Shown piece after piece: positions 38,612 to 48,411 of a stretch of DNA of 64,000 nt. The translations under genes and the position numbers were made by a program. The DNA comes from JADLHS01 sp020848635 (GTDB lineage: Bacteria > Verrucomicrobiota > Verrucomicrobiia > Limisphaerales > JADLHS01). The notes beneath the pieces were generated by a model. It did no database searches, was not told the DNA's origin, and saw only the letters and a list, made by a program, of their open reading frames with translations. Each line of letters starts with the position of its first letter. Within the stretch, counting starts at the first letter, position 1. The stretch covers positions 248,001 to 312,000 of the forward strand of contig JBAOIL010000039.1 in assembly GCA_037044975.1 (NCBI GenBank), given 5' to 3'.

Positions 38612-39484
38612 AGCGTTACTATCCCGCGGAGTTCATGGCCGCGGTGCTCACCAACGGTAAGGGATTTTATCACCCACTGGTTTATGTGCTCGAAAGTCAC
38701 CGCCTCGGATTGAAATTTCTCCCGCCGTCTGTGAATGAACCCGGCCCGGCCTTTGTTCCCCACGGCAACGCCATTCGCGTTCCGGTCACACGGGTGAAAG
38801 GACTCACATCACGAACTACAGACGCCATGGTGAAAGCACGCGAACGCGGAACGTTCACCTCGTTGTCGGATTTTTTCCATCGGGTCGCGCCAGCAGCGGA
38901 AGAACTGGAGGCGATGATTCGGGCCGGAGCGTTTGACGAGTATGGTGAAACGCGCACCCGCCAGTTTTGGCAGGCGCAACATCTCGTCAAAACCTACTCA
39001 TCCAATGCCGAACCGGACCAAGGCTGGCTCATCGCGCCGCCCGGACTGGAACAACTCGTGTCGGTTCCCCTCGCGGAGCACTCACGCCTGGAAAAGTTGC
39101 AAGCCGAAACCGAGTTGTTCGGTTACGCCGTCAGCGGTCATCCCTTGGAATTGTTTCCGGACGTGGCGTGGGATAGCTATTGCCCTGTGAATCGCCTCGG
39201 CGAATTCGTCGGCGAAACCGTCACGACGTGCGGTCTGGTGGTGGAGCAGCGCACGCATCATCAAATTACCGGCGAGCCGATGAAATTCCTCTCCCTCGCC
39301 GACTGGACGGGCATTGTGGAAACGGAGTTGTTCGCCCAGACCTACAAGAGCTACGGCCTGACCACCATTCGTTATCCCGTCCTTGAGATCAGAGGCTCGG
39401 GTTGAACCATTCGAGAATGGACACGGCTTCAGTCTCCGGGTTCTGCGCGCAGGGAAACCCCGCACCCAGAAGGAAGCACCTTGA
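38518..39484 (+). CDS. dnaE2: DnaE-type polymerase C-terminal piece with OB fold
   Basis: It resumes at FAGYAFCKAHSTAYGVEAYQ and AWLKRYYPAEFMAAVLTN, the conserved end of the finger domain. A helix-hairpin-helix region (AMIRAGAFDEYGETR) and an OB-fold (TTCGLVVEQRTHHQITGEPM) follow. The frame stops at 39405, but another frame supplies EPFENGHGFSLRVLRAGKPR and ends at TGA 39482-39484, so a last shift lies near 39390. I see no C-terminal clamp-loader (tau) binding extension, as is usual for DnaE2/ImuC. Confidence 0.82.
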
Positions 39485-39521
39485 CGCACACGAGCAATTC
39501 ACGCGCGAGCCGATGCAATTG

Positions 39522-40490
39522 GTGCGAGGTAGGGGGCGGGATTGCTCCCGCCGCCCCCCACAGACCCGTACGTGAGCAATTCACTCATACGGTTCGTCAG
39601 CGATGGTCCTTGCGGACCAAAGACCTTGCAGTTAACGACTCCACAAGGCGTCATGACTGTTGCTGCCCATCCACGGCGCACACCATTGCGCCCGGACTTT
39701 TGTGCAATCCGCGCCAGGTTCGTTGAGGCAGTTTGCGGGCTCAAAGTCCCTCCTGCCTTTCCTTGGCGCAGACGTCATGCCCGGCATTGCCTTCCCGCTG
39801 CCTTACGGCTTTTATCGTGGGTCCCTTGGGCCTTGGTTCCCCACGCGTCCGGTCAAGGGTTTCCGCCCTGCCCCGCGGTACTGTGCGTTGCTACGACTGC
39901 CTTCGTCCGTCCCGGTCGGTCTGCTTTTGGCTGCCTTCCGGTACCTTGGGTTGACGCGTTACGGTTCGTGTCCCTCCCGGCTCGCGCCGAGGTTGGCTCG
40001 TCTGCGGGTCGCGTCGACCCGCCAACGCCAGGGTGTTGCTTGCGCCGGTCACCCTTGTTCCGGCGTTCCTTCCCATGGAGACGGGAGGCTCTCCCGAGTT
40101 CCCGGATTACCCTTTTGCCCACATGCCCCGCTCTGAGACCCCGGTGGTGTCCCGCCCGCTCGCCTTGGCGCGGACAGGACTGCTGCCTTCCGATGTCTGC
40201 ATATCGTCGGCGTTGGGGCCAGTTGCCCGGCCTTGTCCTTGGTCCACCATTATACATTTTTCGGAGTTCTATGACGCGGCCTGTGTTCTCGCCTCACCTC
40301 TGCTTCGCACACCGCCTCTCGGCGATCGCACTTCGGTTCGGCTGCCGACCGGGTGGCTAGCCGTTGGTCGGGTGGGACTTGAGTTTGCCTCTCACCCACT
40401 GGGTAACGTTGACATGTTTCAAGAGGTGTCTCCTCCATTCTCACATCCCGAGTTTATCTCGGCGCGAGCAGCGATCTGGCCAGGTGACAC
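39522..40490 (-). mobile_element. ORF-deleted group II intron
   Basis: On the minus strand the 3' end carries a domain V hairpin at 39561-39595 (GAACCGTATGAGTG ... CTCACGTACGGGTC) followed by a domain VI-like GC-rich hairpin and CCTACCTCGCAC, resembling the CCTACTCGAC 3' ends of bacterial introns. The 5' end reads GTGTCACCTGGCCAG at 40490, near the GUGYG consensus. Only a scrap resembling a reverse-transcriptase N-terminus remains (ASTNLARIAQKS near 39740), so most of the intron-encoded protein is deleted. About 969 bases. Excision would depend on a protein in trans. It lies against the 3' end of the polymerase gene. Confidence 0.75.
39561..39595 (-). ncRNA. Group II intron domain V
   Basis: A 35-nt hairpin with stem arms GAACCGTATGAGTG and CTCACGTACGGGTC. 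It pairs along almost its whole length around an AATTG loop where a GNRA-type tetraloop is usual. This is the catalytic core hairpin of group II introns, oriented minus. The canonical AGC triad is altered to AAC here, which could indicate a degenerate or inactive intron. Confidence 0.72.
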
Positions 40491-40598
40491 GTTCAATCCA
40501 CCAATTTCGAGTCATATCGTACTCAGAGCCAAGATACTAGAAAACTCTGGATAACGTTGCGACTCCATCCACCCGAAAAATGGCAAATAGTAAGGACA

Positions 40599-40853
40599 CT
40601 AAATGTGCTGGAAATGATCAGCAGCCACCAACAGCACAACTGGAAACCCAGCAATGATCCACGCGATGCCGCAATAGATGCAGCTACCAATAGGTACGGC
40701 AAACAACATGGCAACTGGCCCAAAACCTAAACGCCAGAACTCAGCTCGTGTCAGGTCAATCCTGTCCTCGATAATATACCTCCCCGGAACGACTGATACC
40801 ACGGCCACCAGAATGGCCACGGCAAGAAAGAAAATGAGATGGCTTGCTTTCAT
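40599..40853 (-). CDS. Small hypothetical membrane protein
   Basis: 84 residues from ATG 40853, with two or three hydrophobic segments (LIFFLAVAILVAVVSVV, GPVAMLFAVPIG, IIAGFPVVLLVAA). No recognised family. The hydropathy and membrane-protein composition favour a real gene over a chance frame, but it lies in a gene-poor scar beside the intron. Confidence 0.45.
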   Translation of the reverse strand: MKASHLIFFLAVAILVAVVSVVPGRYIIEDRIDLTRAEFWRLGFGPVAMLFAVPIGSCIYCGIAWIIAGFPVVLLVAADHFQHI

Positions 40854-41063
40854 GGCGTCGAGTGGCCTTTTAACGTGCAATACCCACAGCCGCCTGGCGA
40901 AGGCGTCCGCAGCGAATCGGGCGTCTGAGTTTTCGGTGATGTTGGCAACTGAGAGGTCGGGCGGCAGTTAGCGGCCGGTTCGCCTTTCTCGGTCTTCATC
41001 AGCGAATACTCCGTCAACAGATGTTGACTGAAGGTTTCCTGTGCTCTGGTCCGGATACTCAGC

Positions 41064-41390
41064 CTACAGCAGCATACGCCATGCTCGACCCTGGCCCTTC
41101 GTGAGATCCTCAACCTCCGCGGTAGCGCCCCCAAAGGCCCTACCAGAATCATCACATGGTCTCCGTGCTTGAATGGCGCTCCGTTGCACCTGCTACAGAT
41201 GGGCCTGATCCAAGGCCAGCATGTCCGCCAACATCGGCCCAAGAAGTAGCCAAGGCCGGTAGCGCGCAACTATCTGCGAGAATGAGAAATGCCCATCCTT
41301 GCCAGTCCGTATGCGATATTGATGAGCCGCACCCCATTGGAAGTCACCCTCAGCACAATAGCGTCCAAAACACACGCTCCGACAATCCAT
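41064..41390 (-). pseudogene. Possible frameshifted small gene with Cys-x2-Cys and KOW-like segment
   Basis: Two frames join near 41200 to give CFGRYCAEGDFQWGAAHQYR ... MLADMLALDQAH then SRCNGAPFKHGDHVMILVGPFGGATAEV and ending WRMLL at the stop 41064-41066. GDHVMILVGPFGG resembles a KOW/SH3-like strand. No family is identified; it may be a decayed gene or chance. Confidence 0.3.
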
Positions 41391-41686
41391 GAAATCAGGA
41401 TTGGACGGGCGCAGACTCTACTGAAGCGAGTCCTCGTGCGTCATAGAGGCGAACAGTGATATTGACCGGAAGTCAGCTCCTCCCAAACAGGGGGTGGTTT
41501 GAGGCGGCTTCACGTCGCGAAGCTAAGCCACGCCAAGAAGCGCGTCAAATTCGGAATCAAGGGCTTGTACCCGCAGTCATATGGGCAATGGTAGCCGCCG
41601 CGCAGGAGTCTTGGTGGCAGACGAGCGCGCTGGCCTTGGGGCAACGAGTGGCGCACGGACCGTTGGTGGCGGCAGGGCCAAACAAT
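41391..41686. other. Gene-poor stretch
   Basis: No supported gene. A frame at 41456-41716 (+) exists but has no family features and runs into the hairpin downstream. Nothing resembling a known structured RNA is recognised. Confidence 0.4.
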
Positions 41687-41714
41687 AAACCGGAAGTCGT
41701 AACCTCCGGTTTTT
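41687..41714. terminator. Bidirectional hairpin terminator near ompH
   Basis: AAACCGGA (41687-41694), a 10-base loop and TCCGGTTT (41705-41712) form a perfect 8-bp stem followed by TT on the plus strand and TTTATTGTTT-like sequence on the minus strand. It lies 45 bases beyond the ompH stop and would end the bamA-ompH transcript. Confidence 0.6.
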
Positions 41715-41758
41715 AGAAGGCTCGATGATATTTCGCCAGGGCGCCGCGGAAGGCTGAA

Positions 41759-42397
41759 TTATTTCTTCTCTTTGGCATCCGCCGGTTTGGCCACCGGCTT
41801 GGTGGCTTCCAACGGGGCCGCCGCATTGAGTTGCTCCAGGACGGCGGTGGTCAGATCCGTTTCGCCATTGGAATAGAGGAAAACGCGGGTGCCGTTGATG
41901 GTTTCGGCGGCGGTGTCCACCACCAGACTGTAGCCGCCGGCTTTGGCCTTGGCATTAACGGTTTCGGTGATCTCCTCCAGGACTTTGGCACGCATGCGCT
42001 TGAACTGCTCCTTGAGATCGGTGTCGGACCGGGCGGTAAACTGTTTGATGTTTTCGTCGCCCTCCCGAAGTTCCTTGAGCTTGGCTTCGGCGGCCTTCTT
42101 ACGCTTGTCACGCTCCTCGCTCGATACCGCTTGGTCATTGGCTTCGGCATTAAGCTTCTGGTATTGCTCGAGCAGCTTCTTTTGTTCGTCCTTGAAGCTG
42201 TCCAGCTCTTTAACCAAGTCGCCTTTGCGTTCCTCCAGCGCCTTGGTGGCCTGTTCGGTTTTCCAGTACTTGGTGAAAAGCTTACTCAAGTCCACCGTGG
42301 CAATGCGGGTTTGCGCCGAGGCGGTGCTGGCCAGCGCGGCGCCGAGCGTGACGGTCAAAATCAATTTCTTCCACGAATTCTTCATAAGCATAGCCAA
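41759..42397 (-). CDS. OmpH/Skp family periplasmic chaperone
   Basis: 212 residues with a signal peptide (KLILTVTLGAALASTASA) and an extended charged coiled coil (KALEERKGDLVKELDSFKDEQKKLLEQYQKL in two stretches), the shape of the Skp tentacles. IATVDLSKLFTKYWKTEQA is the usual OmpH start. The Lys/Ala/Pro-rich tail is probably disordered. Skp holds unfolded outer-membrane proteins for BamA, encoded two genes upstream on the same strand. Confidence 0.9.
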   Translation of the reverse strand: MAMLMKNSWKKLILTVTLGAALASTASAQTRIATVDLSKLFTKYWKTEQATKALEERKGDLVKELDSFKDEQKKLLEQYQKLNAEANDQAVSSEERDKRKKAAEAKLKELREGDENIKQFTARSDTDLKEQFKRMRAKVLEEITETVNAKAKAGGYSLVVDTAAETINGTRVFLYSNGETDLTTAVLEQLNAAAPLEATKPVAKPADAKEKK

Positions 42398-42502
42398 CCA
42401 GATTTCCCGGGGTGCGCCAATATCATTTTCGCGTCACCGGGCCAGGAACATTACGCGGGTCAGACAACCCCGGGGGTGAAAATGTTCATTCACCGGAGTG
42501 GT

Positions 42503-45500
42503 TTACGGATTTGAGAGCCGGAAGGACTGGGCGGCGTTGGTCGCCGGCAGGGAAACCGTGAGCAGGCGATTGGTATGAATCGGCGGGGCGGTGGCGCTCA
42601 CCCAGCCATTGGTGGCCAGAAGGTTCGTATTGGATTGGAGCTTGAACTCAGCCGCCAACGCCGTCCACGAAAGCTGCACTTGATTGCTGACCGCGAGAAT
42701 GTCAATCACGGGCTGGAAAGCGGGGCTGCTGATCTTGGCGAGGAAGGCATCCTTGGAACCGCGATAAATGGGTTGCAGCGCCGCTCGGGTGGGGAAATCC
42801 GCCGATGACGTTTCGCCCACAATGTAAGCATTGCCCACGGCATCCAGGGTGATTCCAAAGCCGGAATCCATGTCCGCGCCTCCGAAATAGGCCGAATTGA
42901 TCAAAGTCGTGCCGTCGCTGCCAAGTTCCGCCACAAACACGTCCCGGAGGCCGGCGTTGGTGGCGCGCAATAAACCGGATGGGTTTCGAGTGGGGAAATT
43001 CGTGGACAGCGTCGTGCCCACCAGATGAGCGTGCCCCGCCGCGTCCACCGTCACATCCCAGCCTTGATCGTCCAGGAACCCTCCCAAGATCACCGAATAC
43101 CCATTGGTGCCCAGTTTCGTCACGAAGGCGTCCTCGCCCCCCAAGGAATTGGTGCCCCGCGTGCCGGCGTAGAGATTACTGGGCGACTGGGGATTGGGGA
43201 CCACTGCGAGAATCTGCGGCACGGAAAAGCCATTGGTAATGGGATTCCAACTGGTGCCCGCATCCGTGCTCTTAAACAACCCATTGGTGGTCCCCGCGTA
43301 GATCGTCGTCGGTGTGAGCGGATCGATCGCCAGCGCGGTCACATTCGTAACGCTCAACCCGGCATTGACAGCCGCCCAGTTGGTGGCGGCATTGACGCTC
43401 TTGAAAACCCCGCCCGCCGTACCAGCATAGACGGTGGCGGGGGTCACCGGATCAATGGCAATGGCCTGGACGGAGAGATTAGTGAGCCCAGTATTGGCGG
43501 CGAGCCAGTTTCCACCCCGGTTCTGACTTCGATAAACGCCCCCCGCCGTGGCCGCGTAAAGCATCGCAGGCGGAGAGGGGGGAATCGCCAATGCACGCAC
43601 GGACAGATTACCCAACCCCGAATTGACCGTGCTCCAGTTCGTTGCCCCATTCGTGCTCACGTAAACACCGGCATTGCCCCCGCCATAAATGATTGCCGGG
43701 TCAACCGGATCAATTGCCAGCTTGAAGGGGGAAGGATCGCCAATAAGGCTGGCACTGATTAACCACCAGTTCAGACCGGCGTCCGAACTCTTGAACACCC
43801 CCTGGGCGGTCCCCGCGTATAGGTTCGTCGCCCCCACGGGGTCAATCACCAGCGACCGCACGGAGCCAACCGCGATTGCGGGGGCGAGGCCGGCACTGGT
43901 GGCGGAAGCGGAAATGGCCGTGCTCCAGGTTAGCCCGCCATTGGAGCTCCGGGCGACACCCCGCGAAGTACCCGCATAAACTCGATCCGGCGCGAGGGGA
44001 TTAACCGCCAGCGACCAGACATCAACGCTCTGCAAACCAGTATTGGAGGCATTCCAATTCGCCCCGCCATCGCCGCTCAGGAAAAGCCCGCCGAGATTCA
44101 GCCCTCCCGGGGTGACCGGATAGCCGGAGTTATCTTTCGTCGCTCCCGTCACATAAACCCCACCCGCGGCATCTAACGCCAATCGGTAGCCCTGATTCTT
44201 CCCCGCGTCCCCCAGATAGGTGGAGGAAACCAGATTCGTCCCGTTGTTACCAAGCACCGTCACAAAAACGTCCTCGTCGCCAGCGTTCCAAGGCTGAACC
44301 GCATTGGATGTCACGGGAAAGTTGGTGGAAGCGGTGTAACCGGCTACGTAGGCGAGTCCCGCCATATCAGCCGCAATGTCATTGCCGACGTCAATTCGGT
44401 CGCCGCCCAGAAAGATCGAATAAAGGAGGTTAGTACCTTCCGGACCGAATTTGGTGACGAACGCATCCCCGAGGCCGCCGAAGTTCTGAAAAGCTCCGCT
44501 GGCGTTCGCCGTTGGGAAATTGGTGGACTCGGTGTAGCCCGCCACGTAAGCGCAACCGGCTGGGTCCACGGCGATGCCGACGCCTTCATCAACCCAGTTG
44601 CCACCCAGGTACGTTGAGTAAACCAAATTCGTGCCCCGCGGTCCCAGTTTGGTCACGAACCCGTCCAGCGGGTAAACGCTCGTGCCCGGATACGGCTTGC
44701 CGCTGATGGTGTTGAAAACTGCCGACTTGCACGGAAAATCAGTGGACTCGGTGTAACCAGTGATAAAGGCGTTGCCGCCACTATCCACCGCCAGCGACAA
44801 CGCCACATCGTCGGACGCTCCGCCAACGTAGGCGAGGTAAACTACTTGGGAGGCCCGGTTGTCAAATTTGGCCACAAAAGCGTCGCCGTGGGTTCGCCCC
44901 CCGCCATATGAATTGGTGGACGTTCCAACCGTGGTCGGCAGCCCTCCCATACTTTCGCCTGCGAGGTAAACGAAACCGTTGGTATCCACCGCCACACCCC
45001 AAGCGGCATCCACACCGCTGCCGCCGTAAAACGTCGAGTAGCTCAACACCGGGTCAATTACCAAAGGCAGGCTGTGATCATAGGCGGCAATTTCAAGTTT
45101 CACGGTCTGCGGGTCAGCGAGCGAATAGCCGCCGGCGATTTCCTTGCGGATGCCTTGAATCTCCTGATAAATCAACGGCCTGGGTTGCCGAATTTCCTCC
45201 GCCCCCAGACGCAAAACCAAATCCCCCTGCGGGTCCAAGCTCACCTGGTCCGCCCCCTGAAAACGAATGGCAATCCCCGCGGGGTCGCCGCCGGGCGCGA
45301 CCACAAAATCGTATTCCAAGTGCTGCGGGTTGCCGTAGTGGATCAAACTGATACTCGGATAAAGGTCCGCCACGCGCACGCGCGCATACGTGGGTACGCC
45401 TCGTCCGCCAGCGGGCAGGGTCATTGCCGAGAAAATAATTCACACTGCCGGGAAGTAGATTCTCGCCAGAGATCCGGGCCGCGGCATTGGCGCCCACGAA

Positions 45501-45865
45501 CTCCATCCGGAGACTGCGGTAATCCACCAATGACGGGGCCGTTCCGGGCCGGGGCGGACTGGGCGGTCCGTTCCGTGGCTACCCCGGGTTTGCGAACCGA
45601 GATGAGGGTCTCGGTCGGCGCGATGGTTAGGTGGTACGCCGCGCCGCGGGCGATAAAGCGTCCCGGAACTTCAGACTCACTTGCGGCTGGCTCGAATCGA
45701 AGGCGGCAATTTGCCCAGCACGGGAAGCATCGCCGGGGAAACCGGCGCCGGCTCACCCGCCCGGATCAGTGGGCTCACGGCGACCATGGCGACTGCCAGG
45801 ACTAATTTGAATCGGCGATCGCATCGCTGCAAGCCGGCGGAAGAAATGTCGTCTGAAAGGTTCAT
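42503..45865 (-). CDS. Secreted SBBP-repeat / BNR-type beta-propeller protein (three apparent frameshifts)
   Basis: ATG 45865, adjacent to the bamA stop, opens a leader (RFKLVLAVAMVAVSPLIRA). Successive frames give RFEPAASESEVPGRFIARG, then LVDYRSLRMEFVGANAAARI and SVNYFLGNDPARW, then GVPTYARVRVADLYPSISL, the standard N-terminal order of SBBP proteins; breaks lie near 45705, 45540 (GGCCCC) and 45410. The remaining 970 residues hold SBBP repeats (YSTFYGGSGVDAAWGVAVD; FVTKLGTNG), a central block of YCF48/BNR-like repeats (VYAGTAGGVFKSVNAATNW) and a FxLSNP end. Function unknown; probably surface or extracellular. Confidence 0.82.
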
Positions 45866-45867
45866 AT

Positions 45868-48405
45868 TCAGTAAGGCCGATTCCAGCCGACGCCAAATTG
45901 GAACTGGCCCTTCCCGTTGCTGAATTGATCGTAGGAGATCGGGAACGCGTAGTCGAGCCGCAGCGGGCCGATGGGAAGATTGAGGCGCAGACCAACGCCC
46001 CAGTCAGAACTGTAGCCACTGACGTTGAAATCGTAGGCGTTCGCCCCCACGCTGCCAACGTCATAGAATACGGCAAAGCGCACCCCGCCACTGCCTTCCT
46101 TGTCAATGATTGGCACGCTGTATTCCAACGAACCGAACCAGAAAGAGTCGCCGCCAACTGGTTCATTGAAATAGCCGCCATAGCCGCCGGTTACCGGATT
46201 GGTTTCGCGCGGGCTGATGCTACGATACTCGAAGCCGCGCAATGAATACAGTCCGCCCAAGTAAAAACGGTCGTAGAATGGAACGGTGTCCCCGTTCATA
46301 CCGTTTGCGATGCCGGTTCGTCCGATGGCTTCGATCACATGTCCTTTGGCAAAACCGGGAAAATACCACGCGGACTGCAATTCGACCTTGTAGAAATCGC
46401 TCTGGCCACCGAGGTAGGTGGAGGCGAGCTCGGATATAATCTCGCTCCTTTGCCCGTGATCGGGCAGCCGCGTGTTGTTGCGCGTGTCGTAGGCCAAGGA
46501 TAGCGAAAGGGTCGCTTGCCGCGTGTAGCCACTTTCCTCCAGGATGGACTCGGGCGCGTTGGCGGGAATATAAACCGGAATTCCCGAACCACCGGCCGGC
46601 CCACCCGGGACACCCGGAACGGTTCCCCATTCCGCCCCATGCACCCCCGGAGACAGGTCAATGCCGATGCGTTCGATCCGATAGCCAATGCTGCCGATCA
46701 AAAAATCGCTGCCGAGCGCCCGGGTTAGCCCCACTCTCATGCCGGCACGGGTTTCATCATACAGGTTGTCCAAGCTTACATAGTTCAGATTGCGATAATA
46801 CAAGTCCGTGTTGAGCGCGAGTTTGCGGTTGAGAAACCACGGCTCTGTGAACGCGAGCACATAATCCTGCCGCTCGGTACCGATTTGAACCCGCAGGCGA
46901 AGCTTCTGCCCGCCGCCGGTGAAAGTGGGCGGATGGAACAAATCGAAATTGCCCTGCGTCCACTCGGCAAAACCGACGATCGAGTCCACCGAACTGAACC
47001 CCGCGCCGAAGCTGATATTGCCGGTGCTCTTCTCTCGCACCCCAACGAGGAGATTCTTGCGGTTCGGGACGTCCGTGGGTTCAGGACGTGTTTCCACCCC
47101 GCCCGGCTCGAAGTAATCCAATCCCTCCAGGCGGCGTTTGCTGGTCCTGATCCGCGTCATGTCGAAGACTTCGCCCGGGGCCACGGAAAGCTCGCGGCGG
47201 ATAACCTTGTCCTTCGTCTTGGTGTTGCCGCGGATTTCGATCTTCTCGATGTATGATTTCTGACCCTCCTCCACCTTGTAGCGAATATCAATCGTCCCGG
47301 TCTCGGTGTTCGGAACGCGCATGACTTGGAGATTGGCCGAGCCCCGCACCACGTCAATGTGCCCCTTGGACTCGTAAAAACTCTGCACCGCTTCCGTATC
47401 CCGGCCTTGTCCGGACATCGTGAAAACGTCCCCCGCCTTCATCTTGAAGTTGCGATTCACGGTCGCGTTTTCCGCCCACGTCGCGCGTCCGGGCCCCTGC
47501 TTGGGCATCTTGCCGGATTGAAAACCAGGGCTTACCGCGTTCGTTGGAAACATCGTCGTACCTTCGAAAGTGATCTGCCCGACTTTGTAGGATCGCCCCT
47601 CGTAAATGGCCAGCCGCACAACCAAACGGCCCGGCGTGGGGTACTCCATTTGCACGTCCTTGATCTCAAAATCAATATAACCATGTTCGCGATAGAAGGT
47701 GGTCAACCGTTCCTTGTCCTCCTCAAACTTGTCCTCCACGAAATAGCCGCCCGGCAGAATCCAGGAAAACATTCCGTAGCGCGTCGTGCCTTTCATCTGT
47801 TTGCGCAGTTCCTTTTGCGTAAACGCCGCAGCCCCCACGAACTCAACCCGCTCGATCTTGATCTTGGGACTCTCCTTGATGATGAACAGCACCGTGCCGC
47901 TCCCCTTGCCTTCGTCCACCGTCACCTTGTCTTCCACTGTGGTACGCGGGTAGCCGGATTTCTGATACACCTCCAAAATGGCTTGCTTGTCGGTGAAAAC
48001 CTTCCGGCGATCCAACGGCTCGCCGACCTTGGACGTGATCTTCCCCTTGATTTTCGAATTGCTGAGTTTGGTATTCCCCTCGAACTTGACCTCCGTCAAC
48101 CGGGGATTGTCCTGCACCACAAAAGTGAGCACCAGACCATCCGACTCCAGCTTGCTGGTGACGCGAATGTCATCGAAGAGCCCCTTGGTGTAGAGATTGC
48201 GAACGTCATCATCCACCGTGATCGGCCGGTACGGCTCGCCGACCTTCGAGCGCAAATTCCCCCGGATCAATTCATCGCTGACGGTGGAGGGGCCGATGTG
48301 TTTGATCTCGATGCGGGCAATCTTGGTCTCCGGCAGTTGCCCCCACACCAGCGGCAGCCACGCGAACCAGAGGCCCAGGGCGCTAAAACGGAGCAGCGCC
48401 TTCAT
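45868..48405 (-). CDS. bamA: Outer membrane protein assembly factor BamA
   Basis: 845 residues with a signal peptide (LRFSALGLWFAWLPLVWG). Five POTRA-like modules cover about residues 25-430 (e.g. ITVDDDVRNLYTKGLFDDIRV, RTSKRRLEGLDYFEPGGVE). The 16-strand barrel follows, with the hallmark RFYLGGLYSLRGFEYR and a C-terminal aromatic beta-signal (FQFGVGWNRPY). BamA inserts beta-barrels into the outer membrane. It lies 6 bases downstream of dnaB and directly before the SBBP gene. Confidence 0.96.
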   Translation of the reverse strand: MKALLRFSALGLWFAWLPLVWGQLPETKIARIEIKHIGPSTVSDELIRGNLRSKVGEPYRPITVDDDVRNLYTKGLFDDIRVTSKLESDGLVLTFVVQDNPRLTEVKFEGNTKLSNSKIKGKITSKVGEPLDRRKVFTDKQAILEVYQKSGYPRTTVEDKVTVDEGKGSGTVLFIIKESPKIKIERVEFVGAAAFTQKELRKQMKGTTRYGMFSWILPGGYFVEDKFEEDKERLTTFYREHGYIDFEIKDVQMEYPTPGRLVVRLAIYEGRSYKVGQITFEGTTMFPTNAVSPGFQSGKMPKQGPGRATWAENATVNRNFKMKAGDVFTMSGQGRDTEAVQSFYESKGHIDVVRGSANLQVMRVPNTETGTIDIRYKVEEGQKSYIEKIEIRGNTKTKDKVIRRELSVAPGEVFDMTRIRTSKRRLEGLDYFEPGGVETRPEPTDVPNRKNLLVGVREKSTGNISFGAGFSSVDSIVGFAEWTQGNFDLFHPPTFTGGGQKLRLRVQIGTERQDYVLAFTEPWFLNRKLALNTDLYYRNLNYVSLDNLYDETRAGMRVGLTRALGSDFLIGSIGYRIERIGIDLSPGVHGAEWGTVPGVPGGPAGGSGIPVYIPANAPESILEESGYTRQATLSLSLAYDTRNNTRLPDHGQRSEIISELASTYLGGQSDFYKVELQSAWYFPGFAKGHVIEAIGRTGIANGMNGDTVPFYDRFYLGGLYSLRGFEYRSISPRETNPVTGGYGGYFNEPVGGDSFWFGSLEYSVPIIDKEGSGGVRFAVFYDVGSVGANAYDFNVSGYSSDWGVGLRLNLPIGPLRLDYAFPISYDQFSNGKGQFQFGVGWNRPY

Positions 48406-48411
48406 GATGCG

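Noticed and set aside
39542..40360. 272-codon plus-strand frame over the intron
   Set aside because: It is antisense to structured group II intron RNA; the Pro/Arg/Cys-rich product is typical of reading intron complement.
41456..41716. 86-codon plus-strand frame
   Set aside because: No family, no ribosome-binding site, and its end lies in the terminator hairpin.
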